Below are positions 1 to 12,040 of a DNA stretch of 64,000 bases, one piece after another. The stretch is taken from contig JAMLIS010000006.1 of NCBI GenBank assembly GCA_023954015.1, forward strand, positions 124,001-188,000. The letters run 5' to 3'. The DNA is from Burkholderiaceae bacterium. Its GTDB lineage: Bacteria > Pseudomonadota > Gammaproteobacteria > Burkholderiales > Burkholderiaceae_E. The position numbers were made by a program, and so were the translations under genes. How positions within the stretch are numbered: the stretch's first letter is position 1; each line of letters opens with the position of its first letter. The notes beneath the pieces were generated by a model. That model worked only from the letters and a program-made list of their open reading frames with translations, was not told the DNA's origin and made no database searches.

Positions 1-618
1 CGTGCCGACCTCGAATGCCTCGGTCCCGGCGGGCGGCTGGTCGAGGATCTGGCGTTGCAGGTCGTCGGCGAAATTCAGCGCGCCCTGCCAGAGGTTCCTG
101 CCGCCGGTGCGCGCGATCGCCTGCAACACTTCCGGGTTGGTCGGCACGAAATTGGCCGGCGACCACAGGTCGAGCCACTGGCGCCCGGCGAACGTCACCA
201 GGCTCTCGTGATGCCGCGAGACGCCGCGCACGCCGGTCGTCGCGTTGTGCCACCACTGCTGCTGCAGCAGGAAACCCTGGTGGATCAGGTTGAAGGGCCA
301 CTGCTGCCAGGCCGGGTCGGAGAAGCGCCGATCCTGCTCGAGCGGCTCGATGCAGTTCGGACAACGTGCGGTCGCCGTGGCGCCGAGCGCGTAGCGGGCG
401 AAACGCCACTGCTTGTCGAGCGCCTTGTCGACCAGCCTGCGCCGCTTTCCCGGCGAGATCGCCAGATGCAGCGCCCAGTCCTGCCAGGCGAGCAGGCCCG
501 ACACCGGCGACAGCCCGTGGGTCGCGCGCGCCAGCGCCGTGTGCGCCAGCGAGTCGAGCGTGTCGTGCAGGTTTCGCTCGGGCCTTTCGGGCGTATCGAT
601 CGGGATCGAGTCGGTCAT
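1..618 (-). CDS. phaC: Polyhydroxyalkanoate synthase, N-terminal part (runs off the window)
   Basis: Cytoplasmic PHA synthases polymerise 3-hydroxyacyl-CoA into storage polyester. The frame is open from ATG 618 to base 1, giving 206 residues. Residues about 20-60 match the short N-terminal PHB polymerase domain (GLSPVSGLLAWQDWALHL, then SPGKRRRL). Next comes the start of the conserved PhaC N region: a WQQWPFN-like stretch, a WW pair, and DLWSPANFVPTNPEV. The lipase-like box and catalytic Cys-Asp-His triad lie outside the window, so activity and class cannot be judged. The class I assignment is inferred from this N-terminal architecture. Confidence 0.82.
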   Translation of the reverse strand, partial: MTDSIPIDTPERPERNLHDTLDSLAHTALARATHGLSPVSGLLAWQDWALHLAISPGKRRRLVDKALDKQWRFARYALGATATARCPNCIEPLEQDRRFSDPAWQQWPFNLIHQGFLLQQQWWHNATTGVRGVSRHHESLVTFAGRQWLDLWSPANFVPTNPEVLQAIARTGGRNLWQGALNFADDLQRQILDQPPAGTEAFEVGT

Positions 619-835
619 TTCTTCCCCATCCGGCTGCGGGTTCGTCGGGAGCGGCTACTGGGACCGCAATGCTAGTAATAAATTACTCGCTTCCAACGAA
701 ACAAGCAATCGATCGCTACAGCCATTGCTCGGCGTGCAATCGGCGTACCCCGTGCGGGAAGCGCGCGCCGACCGGCTTCGGCACGCAATTTGCTGCATAG
801 TCCGTCTGTTGCGCATCCGATACGGGAGAGTCGTC

Positions 836-1609
836 ATGTCGAGAAAACCGAATCGGTGGCCGGCGCTGGCCGCGGGCCTGGCCGGCACCTTCGTTGCGCT
901 GCTTGCCGTTGCCTGGCCGGCGTGGGCGGCCGAAACCGGCCGCGCCGACTCGGACAGCGGCCGCGCCGACTCGGTCCGCCAGCGATACGAGGCCGACCGT
1001 GCCGCCTGCCTGAGCGGCCGGACCGGCGAAGACCTGCAGAACTGCCTGCGCGAGGCCGGCGCCGCCGCGCAGGCGGCGCGCCGGGGCAAGCTGCTCGAGG
1101 GAGCCGACGAGAACTATCGCCAGAACGCCCTGGCGCGCTGCGCGCCGCTGCCGGCGGAGCAACGCGAAGCCTGCCGGATGCGGATCGAAGGCGCCGGCAC
1201 GGTGGTCGGCAGCGTGCAGGAGGGCGGTCTGTACCGCGAGTTGGTCATTCGGGAGCCGGCGTCGGCTTCGTCGCCGGCGGCCACGCCGCCCGCACCGGCT
1301 TCCCCGCCAGCGGCCACACCGGCTGCCCCGCCACCGGCCGCGCCGGCTGTTCCTGCGGCGGCTGCACCGCCCGCTGCGTCCACCGGCGCGGCTCCGAGCG
1401 GCCCCACCTTCACGCCCGTGCAGCCCATCGTTCCGGGTCGCGCCGTTGCGGTGACGCCGTCGGCAGCGAACCAGCCGCCGCCGGGCTCCCTGCAGATCAG
1501 CCCGCCGTCGACGCCGGTGATGCAGGCGCCGCCGCCTCCCGCGATCGCGCCGCAGCCCGCGCTCGTCGAGCCCGGCAACGCACCGCCCAGCGGAGCGCGA
1601 GCGCAGTGA
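836..1609 (+). CDS. Exported Ala/Pro-rich protein of unknown function
   Basis: The 257-residue product is not a family I recognise. ATG 836 was chosen because GGGAGAG lies just upstream and the protein then begins with a basic n-region, a hydrophobic stretch (residues about 12-30) and an AWA-type signal peptidase site. Residues about 40-120 are charged and contain four regularly placed cysteines, which could form disulfides in the periplasm. From about residue 140 to the end it is low-complexity Ala/Pro repeat. Its stop codon overlaps the GTG start of the next exported protein, so the two are probably co-translated and act in the envelope. Confidence 0.6.
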   Translation: MSRKPNRWPALAAGLAGTFVALLAVAWPAWAAETGRADSDSGRADSVRQRYEADRAACLSGRTGEDLQNCLREAGAAAQAARRGKLLEGADENYRQNALARCAPLPAEQREACRMRIEGAGTVVGSVQEGGLYRELVIREPASASSPAATPPAPASPPAATPAAPPPAAPAVPAAAAPPAASTGAAPSGPTFTPVQPIVPGRAVAVTPSAANQPPPGSLQISPPSTPVMQAPPPPAIAPQPALVEPGNAPPSGARAQ

Positions 1610-2337
1610 AAGCGCCGATCGCTGCCTCGTTCGTCGCGGCCGCCCTGTGGATGGTGCCGGTCGCGCCCGTCGTTGCGCAGTCGACAGACTCCGTCCCGGG
1701 GCATCCGGTCGACCTGCGCCCGCGGCTGAATCTCGACGCTTCCGCGTGGCGCGACGTGGTCCAGGATCGAGTGGTGGCCACCGTGTACGCCGAGCAGGAA
1801 TCGCCCGAACCCGCCGCCGGGCAGGCGCAGGTAAGCCGGCTGCTCGCCCCGGTTCTCGCGCGCCTGCGCGACGATGCCGAGCTCGAGGTGCAGAGCGCCG
1901 GATATCGGACCGAGCCGGTATGGCAGAAGAGCCGCGTCGTCGGATGGCGAACGCGCGGCGCGCTGCAGATCACCGGCAAGCCGTCGGAGGCGTTCAATGC
2001 GCTCGTCGGCGAACTGGCCACGACGCTCAATCTGCAGTCGGTCACCTACCTGCTCAGCCGCGAGACGCGTCTCGCCGTCGAACAGGAACTGATCACGCAG
2101 GCCGTGAAGGCATTCCACGAGAAGGCCGACACGGCGGCCCGCGCACTCGGTTTTCGCGGATGGGAGGTGCGCGAGCTGTCGATCAGCGGGTCGGGCGCGG
2201 GCGGGCCGCAACCGATGCCCAGGACGATGGCGATGTCGCGCGCAGCGAGCGCCGACGAGGCCGTTCCGCTGCCCGGGGCGGAAGGTCGAACCACCGTGAC
2301 GACGACCGTGAGCGGCAGCGTCGTGCTGCTGCCGTAG
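1606..2337 (+). CDS. SIMPL (DUF541) domain periplasmic protein
   Basis: The start is GTG 1606, inside the GTGA overlap with the preceding gene. The protein is 243 residues with a signal peptide ending near VVAQS (residue about 23). The rest resembles the SIMPL/DUF541 family (YggE-like): paired alpha/beta repeats, a conserved LNLQSVTYLLS-type segment, and a C-terminal half with AVKAFHEKADTAARALGF. Family members are periplasmic or outer-membrane-associated proteins of poorly defined function, some linked to oxidative stress. The overlap suggests a two-gene envelope operon. Confidence 0.68.
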   Translation: MKAPIAASFVAAALWMVPVAPVVAQSTDSVPGHPVDLRPRLNLDASAWRDVVQDRVVATVYAEQESPEPAAGQAQVSRLLAPVLARLRDDAELEVQSAGYRTEPVWQKSRVVGWRTRGALQITGKPSEAFNALVGELATTLNLQSVTYLLSRETRLAVEQELITQAVKAFHEKADTAARALGFRGWEVRELSISGSGAGGPQPMPRTMAMSRAASADEAVPLPGAEGRTTVTTTVSGSVVLLP

Positions 2338-2357
2338 GAAGCGAGGACCTCACGTTC

Positions 2358-3509
2358 TCAAGTCGGATACGTGCCCGGCACGAGGATGTTCCGGTCGACC
2401 TTCTTGATGTCGCGCAGTCCGCAGAAGCCCATCGTGATGTCCAGCTCCTTGCGCAGGATTTCGAGCGCCAGCGTGACGCCGGCCTCGCCCATCGCGCCAA
2501 GTCCGTAGAGGAAGGCGCGACCGACGTAGACGCCGCGTGCACCCAGGGCGATCGCCTTGAGCACGTCCTGGCCCGAACGGATGCCGCCGTCGAAGTGCAC
2601 CTCGGTGCGTCCGCCCACCGCGTCGACGATCGCCGGCAGCGCGCGGATCGACGACAGCGCGCCGTCGAGCTGGCGCCCGCCGTGGTTCGACACGATGATC
2701 GCGTCGGCGCCGGAAGCGATCGCCGGCTCGACGTCCTCCGCATCGAGAATGCCTTTCAGGATCAGCTTGCCGCCCCAGCGGTCGCGGATCCACTGCACGT
2801 CGTCCCAGCACAGTGTGGGGTCGAACTGCTGGTTCGTCCACGACGACAGCGCGCGCAGGTCGTCGACGCCCTGCGCGTGGCCGGCGATGTTGCGGAACGT
2901 GCGCCGCTGCGTGCGCAGCATGTTCAGGCACCAGCGCGGCTTGGTCGCGAGGTTCACCAGGTTCCCGACCGTCATGCGCGGCGGCGCCGTGAGCCCGTTG
3001 CGGATGTCCTTGTGCCGCTGTCCCATCACCTGCAGGTCGAGCGTGAGCACCAGCGCGCTGCAGCCGGCCGCCTTCGCGCGGTCGATCAGCCGACGGATGA
3101 ACTCGCGATCGCGCATCACGTACAGCTGGAACCAGAACGGCGCGTCGGTGTGCTCGGCGACGTCCTCGATCGAGCAGATGCTCATCGTCGACAGCGTGAA
3201 GGGCACGCCGGCCTTCGACGCGGCGCGCGCGGCGAGGATCTCGCCGTCGGCGTGTTGCATCCCGGTGAGCCCGGTGGGAGCGAGCGCGATCGGCATCGCC
3301 ACCGGCTGGCCGATCATCGTGCTCACCAGCGAGCGACGGTCGATGTCGACGGCCACGCGCTGGCGCAGCTTGATCCTCGTGAAGTCGCTTTCGTTCTCGC
3401 GGTACGTCGTCTCGGTCCAGGCGCCCGAGTCGGCGTAGTCGTAGAACATTCGCGGCACGCGGCGGCGGGCGAGTTGGCGAAGATCCTCGATGCAGGTGAC
3501 TACGGGCAT
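2358..3509 (-). CDS. lldD: FMN-dependent alpha-hydroxy acid (L-lactate) dehydrogenase
   Basis: This is a 383-residue member of the FMN alpha-hydroxy acid dehydrogenase family, which oxidises L-lactate to pyruvate and passes electrons to the respiratory chain. The N-terminus shows the family FYDYADSGAW motif (residues 22-31). The catalytic histidine is in SNHGGRQLDG (His276), followed by the phosphate-binding FDGGIRSG and a GRAFLYGL segment. Length matches LldD. It lies 122 bp downstream of glpK on the same strand, consistent with joint use of glycerol and lactate. Substrate is inferred from similarity; mandelate or glycolate oxidation is possible. Confidence 0.85.
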   Translation of the reverse strand: MPVVTCIEDLRQLARRRVPRMFYDYADSGAWTETTYRENESDFTRIKLRQRVAVDIDRRSLVSTMIGQPVAMPIALAPTGLTGMQHADGEILAARAASKAGVPFTLSTMSICSIEDVAEHTDAPFWFQLYVMRDREFIRRLIDRAKAAGCSALVLTLDLQVMGQRHKDIRNGLTAPPRMTVGNLVNLATKPRWCLNMLRTQRRTFRNIAGHAQGVDDLRALSSWTNQQFDPTLCWDDVQWIRDRWGGKLILKGILDAEDVEPAIASGADAIIVSNHGGRQLDGALSSIRALPAIVDAVGGRTEVHFDGGIRSGQDVLKAIALGARGVYVGRAFLYGLGAMGEAGVTLALEILRKELDITMGFCGLRDIKKVDRNILVPGTYPT

Positions 3510-3631
3510 GGCGGCGGGCGAGAGAGTGAGGCAGGCGGCAGCGATTATGGATCAGCCGCCGCGCTGCCGGTACGCCGAGCGCAGCATCGCGTCATGGAGT
3601 CGTCCGGTGCGCCGCGCGCCGACGCCGCCGG

Positions 3632-5113
3632 TCACTCGGCGGTGGCCTGGCGCACCGCGTGCTCCCAATCGCTCATCAGCGAGGCCGAGCGATCGCGACT
3701 CATCGTCGGCAGGAAGCTGCGCTCGACGCGCCACAGCCGCGCGAGTTCGTCGATGTCGCGCCACACGCCGGCCGCGAGGCCCGCGAGATACGCCGCTCCG
3801 AGCGCCGTCGTCTCGGTGATCGCCGGCCGCACGACCGGAATGCCGAGCAGGTCGGACTGGAACTGCATCAGCAGATCGTTCGCCGCCGCGCCCCCGTCCA
3901 CGCGCAGTTCGGTGATCGGCGCGCCGGCGTCGCGCCCCATCGCCGCGAGCAGCGCGGCGCTCTGGAAGGCGATCGAATCGAGCGCGGCACGCGCGACGTG
4001 CGCGACGGTGGTGCCGCGCGAAAGGCCGGTGATCGTGCCGCGCGCATGGGGCTTCCAGTACGGCGCCCCCAGGCCGGTGAAGGCGGGAACGAAGCTCACG
4101 CCGCCGGCGTCGGGTACCGACGAAGCCAGCGCCTCGACGTCGGAGGAGCGTTCGATGGCGCCGAGCCCGTCGCGCAACCACTGCACGACGGCGCCGGCGA
4201 CGAAGACGCTTCCCTCGAGCGCGTAACGGCGCACGTCGTCCGGCTGCGCGGCCGCGGTCGCCACGAGCCCGTTGCGCGACGGCTGGAAGCGTTCGCCGGT
4301 ATGCATCAGCAGGAAGCAGCCGGTGCCGTAGGTATTCTTCGCCATGCCCGCGCGAAAGCACGCCTGCCCGAACAGCGCCGCCTGCTGGTCGCCGGCGATT
4401 CCCGCGATCGGCCAGACCCCGCCGATCGCCGCTGCATCGCTCGTCCCGTAGACGTGACTCGACGGATGCACCTCCGGAAGCATCGAACGCGGAACGCCGA
4501 AGATCCCGAGCAGTTCGTCGTCCCAGCACCCGCGCCCGATGTCGTAGAGCATCGTTCGCGACGCGTTGCTGACGTCGGTGGCGTGCACCGCGCCTCTGGT
4601 CAGCTGCCAGGCGAGCCAGGTGTCGACGGTGCCGAAGGCGAGTTCGCCTCGCGATGCCTGTGCACGCGCACCGGGCACGTTTTCCAGCAACCAGGCGATC
4701 TTGCTCGCCGAGAAATACGCGTCGACGACGAGTCCGGTGCGCTGCGCGACGAGCGGCGCCAGCCCGCGTGCCCGGATCGTCTCGCAAAGCGGAGCGGTGC
4801 GCCGATCCTGCCAGACGATCGCGTTGTGGATCGGCCGGCCGCTGGCGCGCTCCCAGACGATCGTCGTCTCGCGCTGGTTGGCGATGGCCACCGCCGCGAC
4901 GGCGGCGGGATCGATCGCCGCCGATGCGAGCGCCTCGCGCGCGGTGGCGAACTGCGTGTCGCGGATCTCGAAGGGATCGTGCTCGACCCACCCGGGCTGG
5001 GGGAAGATCTGGCGGAACTCGCGCTGCGCCATCGCGCGAACCGTGCCACGCTCGTCGAACACGATCGCGCGCGAACTCGAGGTGCCCTGGTCGAGCGCGA
5101 GGATGCAGATCAT
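3632..5113 (-). CDS. glpK: Glycerol kinase
   Basis: This FGGY-family kinase phosphorylates glycerol to glycerol-3-phosphate in the cytoplasm. The 493-residue product begins [14 protein letters not shown], the ATP/phosphate-binding loop (Asp8). It continues with WQDRRT, an [10 protein letters not shown] segment and the C-terminal [14 protein letters not shown] motif, all typical of GlpK. ATG 5113 is chosen because it starts exactly at the conserved N-terminus; the open frame upstream has no family similarity. It is divergent from the aldehyde dehydrogenase, with 65 bp between the starts. No glycerol facilitator or glpD lies in the window. Confidence 0.95.
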   Translation of the reverse strand: MICILALDQGTSSSRAIVFDERGTVRAMAQREFRQIFPQPGWVEHDPFEIRDTQFATAREALASAAIDPAAVAAVAIANQRETTIVWERASGRPIHNAIVWQDRRTAPLCETIRARGLAPLVAQRTGLVVDAYFSASKIAWLLENVPGARAQASRGELAFGTVDTWLAWQLTRGAVHATDVSNASRTMLYDIGRGCWDDELLGIFGVPRSMLPEVHPSSHVYGTSDAAAIGGVWPIAGIAGDQQAALFGQACFRAGMAKNTYGTGCFLLMHTGERFQPSRNGLVATAAAQPDDVRRYALEGSVFVAGAVVQWLRDGLGAIERSSDVEALASSVPDAGGVSFVPAFTGLGAPYWKPHARGTITGLSRGTTVAHVARAALDSIAFQSAALLAAMGRDAGAPITELRVDGGAAANDLLMQFQSDLLGIPVVRPAITETTALGAAYLAGLAAGVWRDIDELARLWRVERSFLPTMSRDRSASLMSDWEHAVRQATAE

Positions 5114-5178
5114 CGGACAGGCTCCCCGAAGTGCCGGAAACGCTATTCTGAGCGGTCCGCCAGCAGAAAGGCCGCACG

Positions 5179-6597
5179 ATGAAACCCGACGACGGGATGA
5201 CCCCGCTCGACTCGCTGTTCGCCACCCAGCGCGAAGCGCATCGGCGCGCACCGTTCCCCGACTGGCCGACGCGTCGCGATCGCCTGCAGCGACTGCTGCG
5301 GCTGGTGCTCGGGAACGAGGAGGCGATCGAGCGCGCGATCGACGCAGACTTCGGCGGTCGCCCGCGCATGGAGACGCAGATCGCCGAGATCTTTCCGTCG
5401 GTTGCGGCGATCCGCACCGCGCTGCGCTCTGCCCGGCGCTGGATGCGGCGACGCCGCGCACCGGTCTCGAAGTGGTTCCTGCCCGCGCGCGCCGAAATCG
5501 TGCCGCGTCCGCTCGGCGTCGTCGGCATCGTCGTGCCGTGGAACTACCCGCTGTTTCTCGCGATCGGCCCGCTCGTCGACGTACTGGCCGCGGGCAATCG
5601 GGCGATGATCAAGCCGTCGGAGCACACGCCGGAATTCTCTGCGCTCCTCGCGCGCCTGGTCGGCGAGCACTTCGCCGCCGACGAAGTCGCCGTCGTGACC
5701 GGAGGTCCCGAAACCGGGGCGGCATTCACCGCCCTGCCCTTCGATCACCTGGTCTTCACCGGTTCCACCGCAGTCGGCCGCAAGGTGATGCTCGCAGCTG
5801 CCGAGAACCTGACGCCGGTCACGCTCGAACTCGGCGGCAAGTCGCCCGCCGTCGTCGCGCCCGGCTACTCGCTCGAACGAGCGGTCCCGCGCATCCTCGC
5901 CGGAAAGCTGCTGAACGCCGGCCAGACGTGCATCGCGCCGGACCATGCGTTCGTGCCGCGCGAGCGACTCGAGGAGTTCGTCGAGGCGACGCGAACGCGG
6001 GCACGCGCGATGCACCCGGACGGTCTCGCCGACCGCGACTACTGCAGCATCGTCGATTCGCGACAGTACGCGCGACTGCTGCGCTATCTGGACGAAGCGC
6101 GCGACGCCGGCGTGCGCTGCGTCGATCTCTTCGAGGGCCGCGGGCGCGACGACGAGGCGCATCGCCTGGCGCCGTTCGTCCTCGTGGATCCGCCGGCGAC
6201 GCTGGCCGTGATGCGCGACGAGATCTTCGGGCCGATCCTGCCGGTGCTGACCTACGACAGGATCGACGACGTGCTGGATTTCATCGAGTCGAGGCCGCGG
6301 CCGCTCGCGCTGTACTGGTTCGACGACGACGCGCGTCGCGCACGCGACGCGGTCGAGCGGACGCACGTGGGCGGCGCATGCATCAACGACACCCTGATGC
6401 ACGTCGCGCAGGAAAGCCTGCCTTTCGGCGGCATCGGCGCCTCGGGCATGGGCCACTACCACGGCCGCTGGGGCTTCGACTCGTTCAGCAAGCTGACGCC
6501 GGTGTTCCGGCAGTCGCGCTGGCACGCGATGAACCTGTTCGCGCCGCCGTACCGCCCTCTGGTGCGCACGATGCTCGGCTGGATGAAACGGCTGTAG
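5179..6597 (+). CDS. calB: Coniferyl aldehyde dehydrogenase-like NAD(P) aldehyde dehydrogenase
   Basis: The 472-residue ALDH-superfamily enzyme resembles the coniferyl-aldehyde dehydrogenase subfamily, which oxidises coniferaldehyde to ferulate. Visible motifs are VPWNYP (Asn122), the NAD-binding [16 protein letters not shown] (Glu217) and the nucleophile in GQTCIAPD (Cys251). The C-terminal [12 protein letters not shown] and a hydrophobic APPYRPLV tail fit the subfamily. GAAAGG precedes the ATG. Acting in lignin monomer catabolism would fit the protocatechuate 4,5-cleavage genes 40 kb away. A role on other medium-chain or aromatic aldehydes is equally possible. Confidence 0.78.
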   Translation: MKPDDGMTPLDSLFATQREAHRRAPFPDWPTRRDRLQRLLRLVLGNEEAIERAIDADFGGRPRMETQIAEIFPSVAAIRTALRSARRWMRRRRAPVSKWFLPARAEIVPRPLGVVGIVVPWNYPLFLAIGPLVDVLAAGNRAMIKPSEHTPEFSALLARLVGEHFAADEVAVVTGGPETGAAFTALPFDHLVFTGSTAVGRKVMLAAAENLTPVTLELGGKSPAVVAPGYSLERAVPRILAGKLLNAGQTCIAPDHAFVPRERLEEFVEATRTRARAMHPDGLADRDYCSIVDSRQYARLLRYLDEARDAGVRCVDLFEGRGRDDEAHRLAPFVLVDPPATLAVMRDEIFGPILPVLTYDRIDDVLDFIESRPRPLALYWFDDDARRARDAVERTHVGGACINDTLMHVAQESLPFGGIGASGMGHYHGRWGFDSFSKLTPVFRQSRWHAMNLFAPPYRPLVRTMLGWMKRL

Positions 6598-6609
6598 ATC
6601 GCGCTGGCG

Positions 6610-7731
6610 ATGCCCGATACACACCTGCTGGGCGCCGTCGACCTGGGCTCGAACAGCTTTCGGCTGCTGGTCGCGCGCGTCGAAACTTCGACGAGGGGCA
6701 ACCGGCTCGCGGTCGTCGAGAGCATCCGGGAGGGCGTACGCCTGGCCAGCGGCCTGCGCGACGACGGTACGCTCGACGACCCGTCGCGACAGCGGGCGCT
6801 CGTCGCACTGGCCGCCTTCGGCGAGCGGCTTCGATCGTTCTCGCCGCACGCGGTGCGTGCGGTCGGCACCAGCACGCTGCGCCTGGCACGCAACGCGCAG
6901 CGCTTCCTGCGCACCGCCGAGGCTGCGCTCGGCTTTCCGATCGAGATCGTCTCCGGCCTCGAGGAAGCGCGGCTCGTCTATCTCGGCGCCGCGCATTCGT
7001 TGCCCCCCGACGGCGAAACGCGGCTCGTCGTCGACGTCGGCGGCGGCTCGACCGAATGCATCATCGGCGTCGACCGGGCCGCCCTGTGGCTCGAATCGGC
7101 CCCGGTAGGTTGCATCGTGCCGGCGAAGTGCAGTTTCGCCGACGGCCGCATCTCCCGCAGCGCCTTCGATGCCGCGTACCGCGCAGCGCGCGATGCCCTC
7201 GCGCGCACGGCTGCTGCACTGGACGCGTACCCTTGGCGCTACGCCGTCGGAACTTCGGGCACCGCGGAATCGTTGTGGCAGATCGCCCGGATGCAGTGGG
7301 GCGCCGACGCGCTCGATCGGGCGTCGCTCGAGCGCACGCGCGCGGCGCTGCTCGCCTGCGGCAACGCATCGTCGGTGCAACTCGCCGGCCTGACGCCGGA
7401 CCGCCGGCCGGTGCTCGCCGGCGGGCTTGCCGTGATGACGGCGCTCTTCGACGAACTGCGCATCGAAAGCCTGCAGTACTGCGACGGCGCGCTGCGCCAC
7501 GGCCTGCTGCACGACCTGCACGCCCGCGGCGGGAAGCGCGAGCTGCGTGCGCTCGCGATCGAGCGGATGCTGCATCGCCATCGGGGCGACGCCGCGCACG
7601 CCCGCTGCGTGCGTGACACTGCCCTCTCGCTCTTCGACCCGGGCGCCACGGGCACGCGCGAGGCGGTGCAGCGCGACGACTACGCGACCGACGCCGGTAC
7701 GGGCGAGCCAGGCACGGACCGCGCCGGTTGA
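6610..7731 (+). CDS. ppx: Ppx/GppA phosphatase family protein, C-terminal domain missing
   Basis: Ppx/GppA enzymes hydrolyse polyphosphate or pppGpp. The N-terminal ASKHA-fold domain looks intact: GAVDLGSNSFRLLVARV at the start, an EEARLVYLG segment, and DVGGGSTE for phosphate binding. Proteobacterial homologues usually run to about 480-520 residues with a helical HD-like C-terminal domain. Here that domain begins (HARCVRDTALSLFD, near residues 330-343) and then breaks into about 30 low-complexity residues and a stop at 373. The missing part may be a deletion remnant; activity is uncertain. It lies 12 bp after the aldehyde dehydrogenase, probably in one operon. Confidence 0.8.
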   Translation: MPDTHLLGAVDLGSNSFRLLVARVETSTRGNRLAVVESIREGVRLASGLRDDGTLDDPSRQRALVALAAFGERLRSFSPHAVRAVGTSTLRLARNAQRFLRTAEAALGFPIEIVSGLEEARLVYLGAAHSLPPDGETRLVVDVGGGSTECIIGVDRAALWLESAPVGCIVPAKCSFADGRISRSAFDAAYRAARDALARTAAALDAYPWRYAVGTSGTAESLWQIARMQWGADALDRASLERTRAALLACGNASSVQLAGLTPDRRPVLAGGLAVMTALFDELRIESLQYCDGALRHGLLHDLHARGGKRELRALAIERMLHRHRGDAAHARCVRDTALSLFDPGATGTREAVQRDDYATDAGTGEPGTDRAG

Positions 7732-7744
7732 AAGGTCCGCGGGA

Positions 7745-10535
<2,791 letters not shown>

Positions 10536-10539
<4 letters not shown>

Positions 10540-12005
10540 CGGATCGGTCTCCCGTGGACGCTCTGCGGCGGCTGGCGCGCTGCGCCGCGGCCTCCGTCGG
10601 GAAGCGGTTGCGGCAGCAGTGTCGTGATGGTGAGCGATTCGTCGGAGGCGAAGTACTTTTTCGCGACCGCCTGCACTTCGTCGGCGGTGACAGCGGCGAT
10701 GCGCGCCAGGATGCGGTCGGCGTCGCGATGCGTGAAACCTGCCATCTCCAGGCCGCCGATCTCCATCGCCTGGGCCATGATCGAATCGCGCTTGTAGATC
10801 TCGCCGGCGACGTACTGCGTCTTGATGCGCTCGAGTTCCTCGGCGGCGACGCCTTCGCTCGCGATCTTCGCGACTTCGTCGCGCAGCGCCTGTTCGACCT
10901 CGGCGGTGTTGCGTTTCTCGGCCGGAACGCCGTCGAGCACGAACAGGGTCGGGCCGCGAGAGGTGGAGTCGTAGCCTGCGCCGACCTGGTTCGCCACGCG
11001 CGAGCCGCGCACGATGTTGCGGGTCAGCCGCCCGTTTTCGTCGGCATCGAGCACGGCAGCGAGCACTTCGAGCGCATAGGGCTCGGAGTCGCGCTCGACG
11101 TCGACCAGTCTGGGCACGTGGAAACCCATCGTCACGTACGGACTCTCCGCCGGCGCCTTCACCCAGGCGCGACGCAGTCCCCGCTGCCCGGGCTCGTCGA
11201 GCGGCTTGCGCTGCGGCAAGGCACGCGCCGCCACCTTTCCGTAAGTGTTCTCGGCCAGGCGCCAGACGTCGTCGGCCGAGACGTCGCCGACGACGACGAC
11301 GATCGCGTTCGACGGCGTGTACCACTGCTCGTACCATCCGCGCAGGTCGTCGACCGTGAGCGCGCGTAGATCGCTGAACCAGCCGATCACCGGCTGGCGA
11401 ACCGGCGAGGCGACGAAGGCCTGCGCCCGGAACTGCTCGTAGACGAGCGCCTGCGCACGGTCTTCGGTGCGCAGCCGGCGCTCTTCCATCACGACGCGCA
11501 CTTCCTGTTCGAATTCCTTCGGCTCGAGCCGAAGCTTCGACATGCGGTCGGCTTCGAGTTCCATCACCTCGGCCAGGTGCGAAGCGCCGATCTGCTGGAA
11601 GTAGCCGGTGTAATCGCTCGTCGTGAACGCGTTCTCGCGCCCGCCCAGTTTCGCGACGATGCGCGAGAACTCGCCGGCGGGATAGCGCTCCGTGCCCTTG
11701 AACATCATGTGCTCGAGGACGTGCGAGATGCCCGTATGGCCTTTCGACTCGTCCACCGAACCGACGCGATAGAGCACCAGGTGCACGACCGTGGGCGCAC
11801 GATGGTCCTCGCGCACGATCACCTTCATCCCGTTGGGCAGCGTGCGCTCGAAGGTGCCGCGCGCCGCGTCGGCGGGTGCGGGCGTGGGCGATGCACTCGG
11901 TGCCGGAGCGGACTGCGCGCGTGCCACGGGCGGGAGCGCGCCCGCAAACGCGAAAGCGAAAGCGAGAAGCAGCGGTGCGATCCGCTGGAGCGGGTAAAGC
12001 GGCAT
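10536..12005 (-). CDS. M16 family zinc metallopeptidase, catalytic subunit
   Basis: The 489-residue secreted protease has a signal peptide (residues about 1-31, ending VARAQ) and a short Ser/Pro linker. The M16 catalytic domain carries the inverted zinc motif HVLEH (H-x2-E-H) in GISHVLEHMMFKGT, with the distal glutamate in the following EFEQEVRVVMEERR region. The second half repeats the fold (YGKVAARALP onward). It is followed by an M16 paralogue lacking HxxEH; heterodimers of this kind act as periplasmic oligopeptide-degrading enzymes in other bacteria. Its start is only 35 bp from ftsY, on the opposite strand. Confidence 0.9.
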
Positions 12006-12040
12006 GAGCAGGGCAGGTAGAATCGGGTCCGAGTGTAGCC

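Noticed and set aside
674..687. Small palindrome AGTAAT-AA-ATTACT in the AT-rich patch before the first plus-strand gene, considered as an operator
   Set aside because: It is a single short site with no recognisable regulator match; chance cannot be excluded.
4566..7616. Very long open frame on the plus strand antisense to glpK and running across calB
   Set aside because: It is an arginine-rich product of high GC content with no family motif, and it conflicts with clear GlpK, aldehyde dehydrogenase and Ppx domains in other frames.
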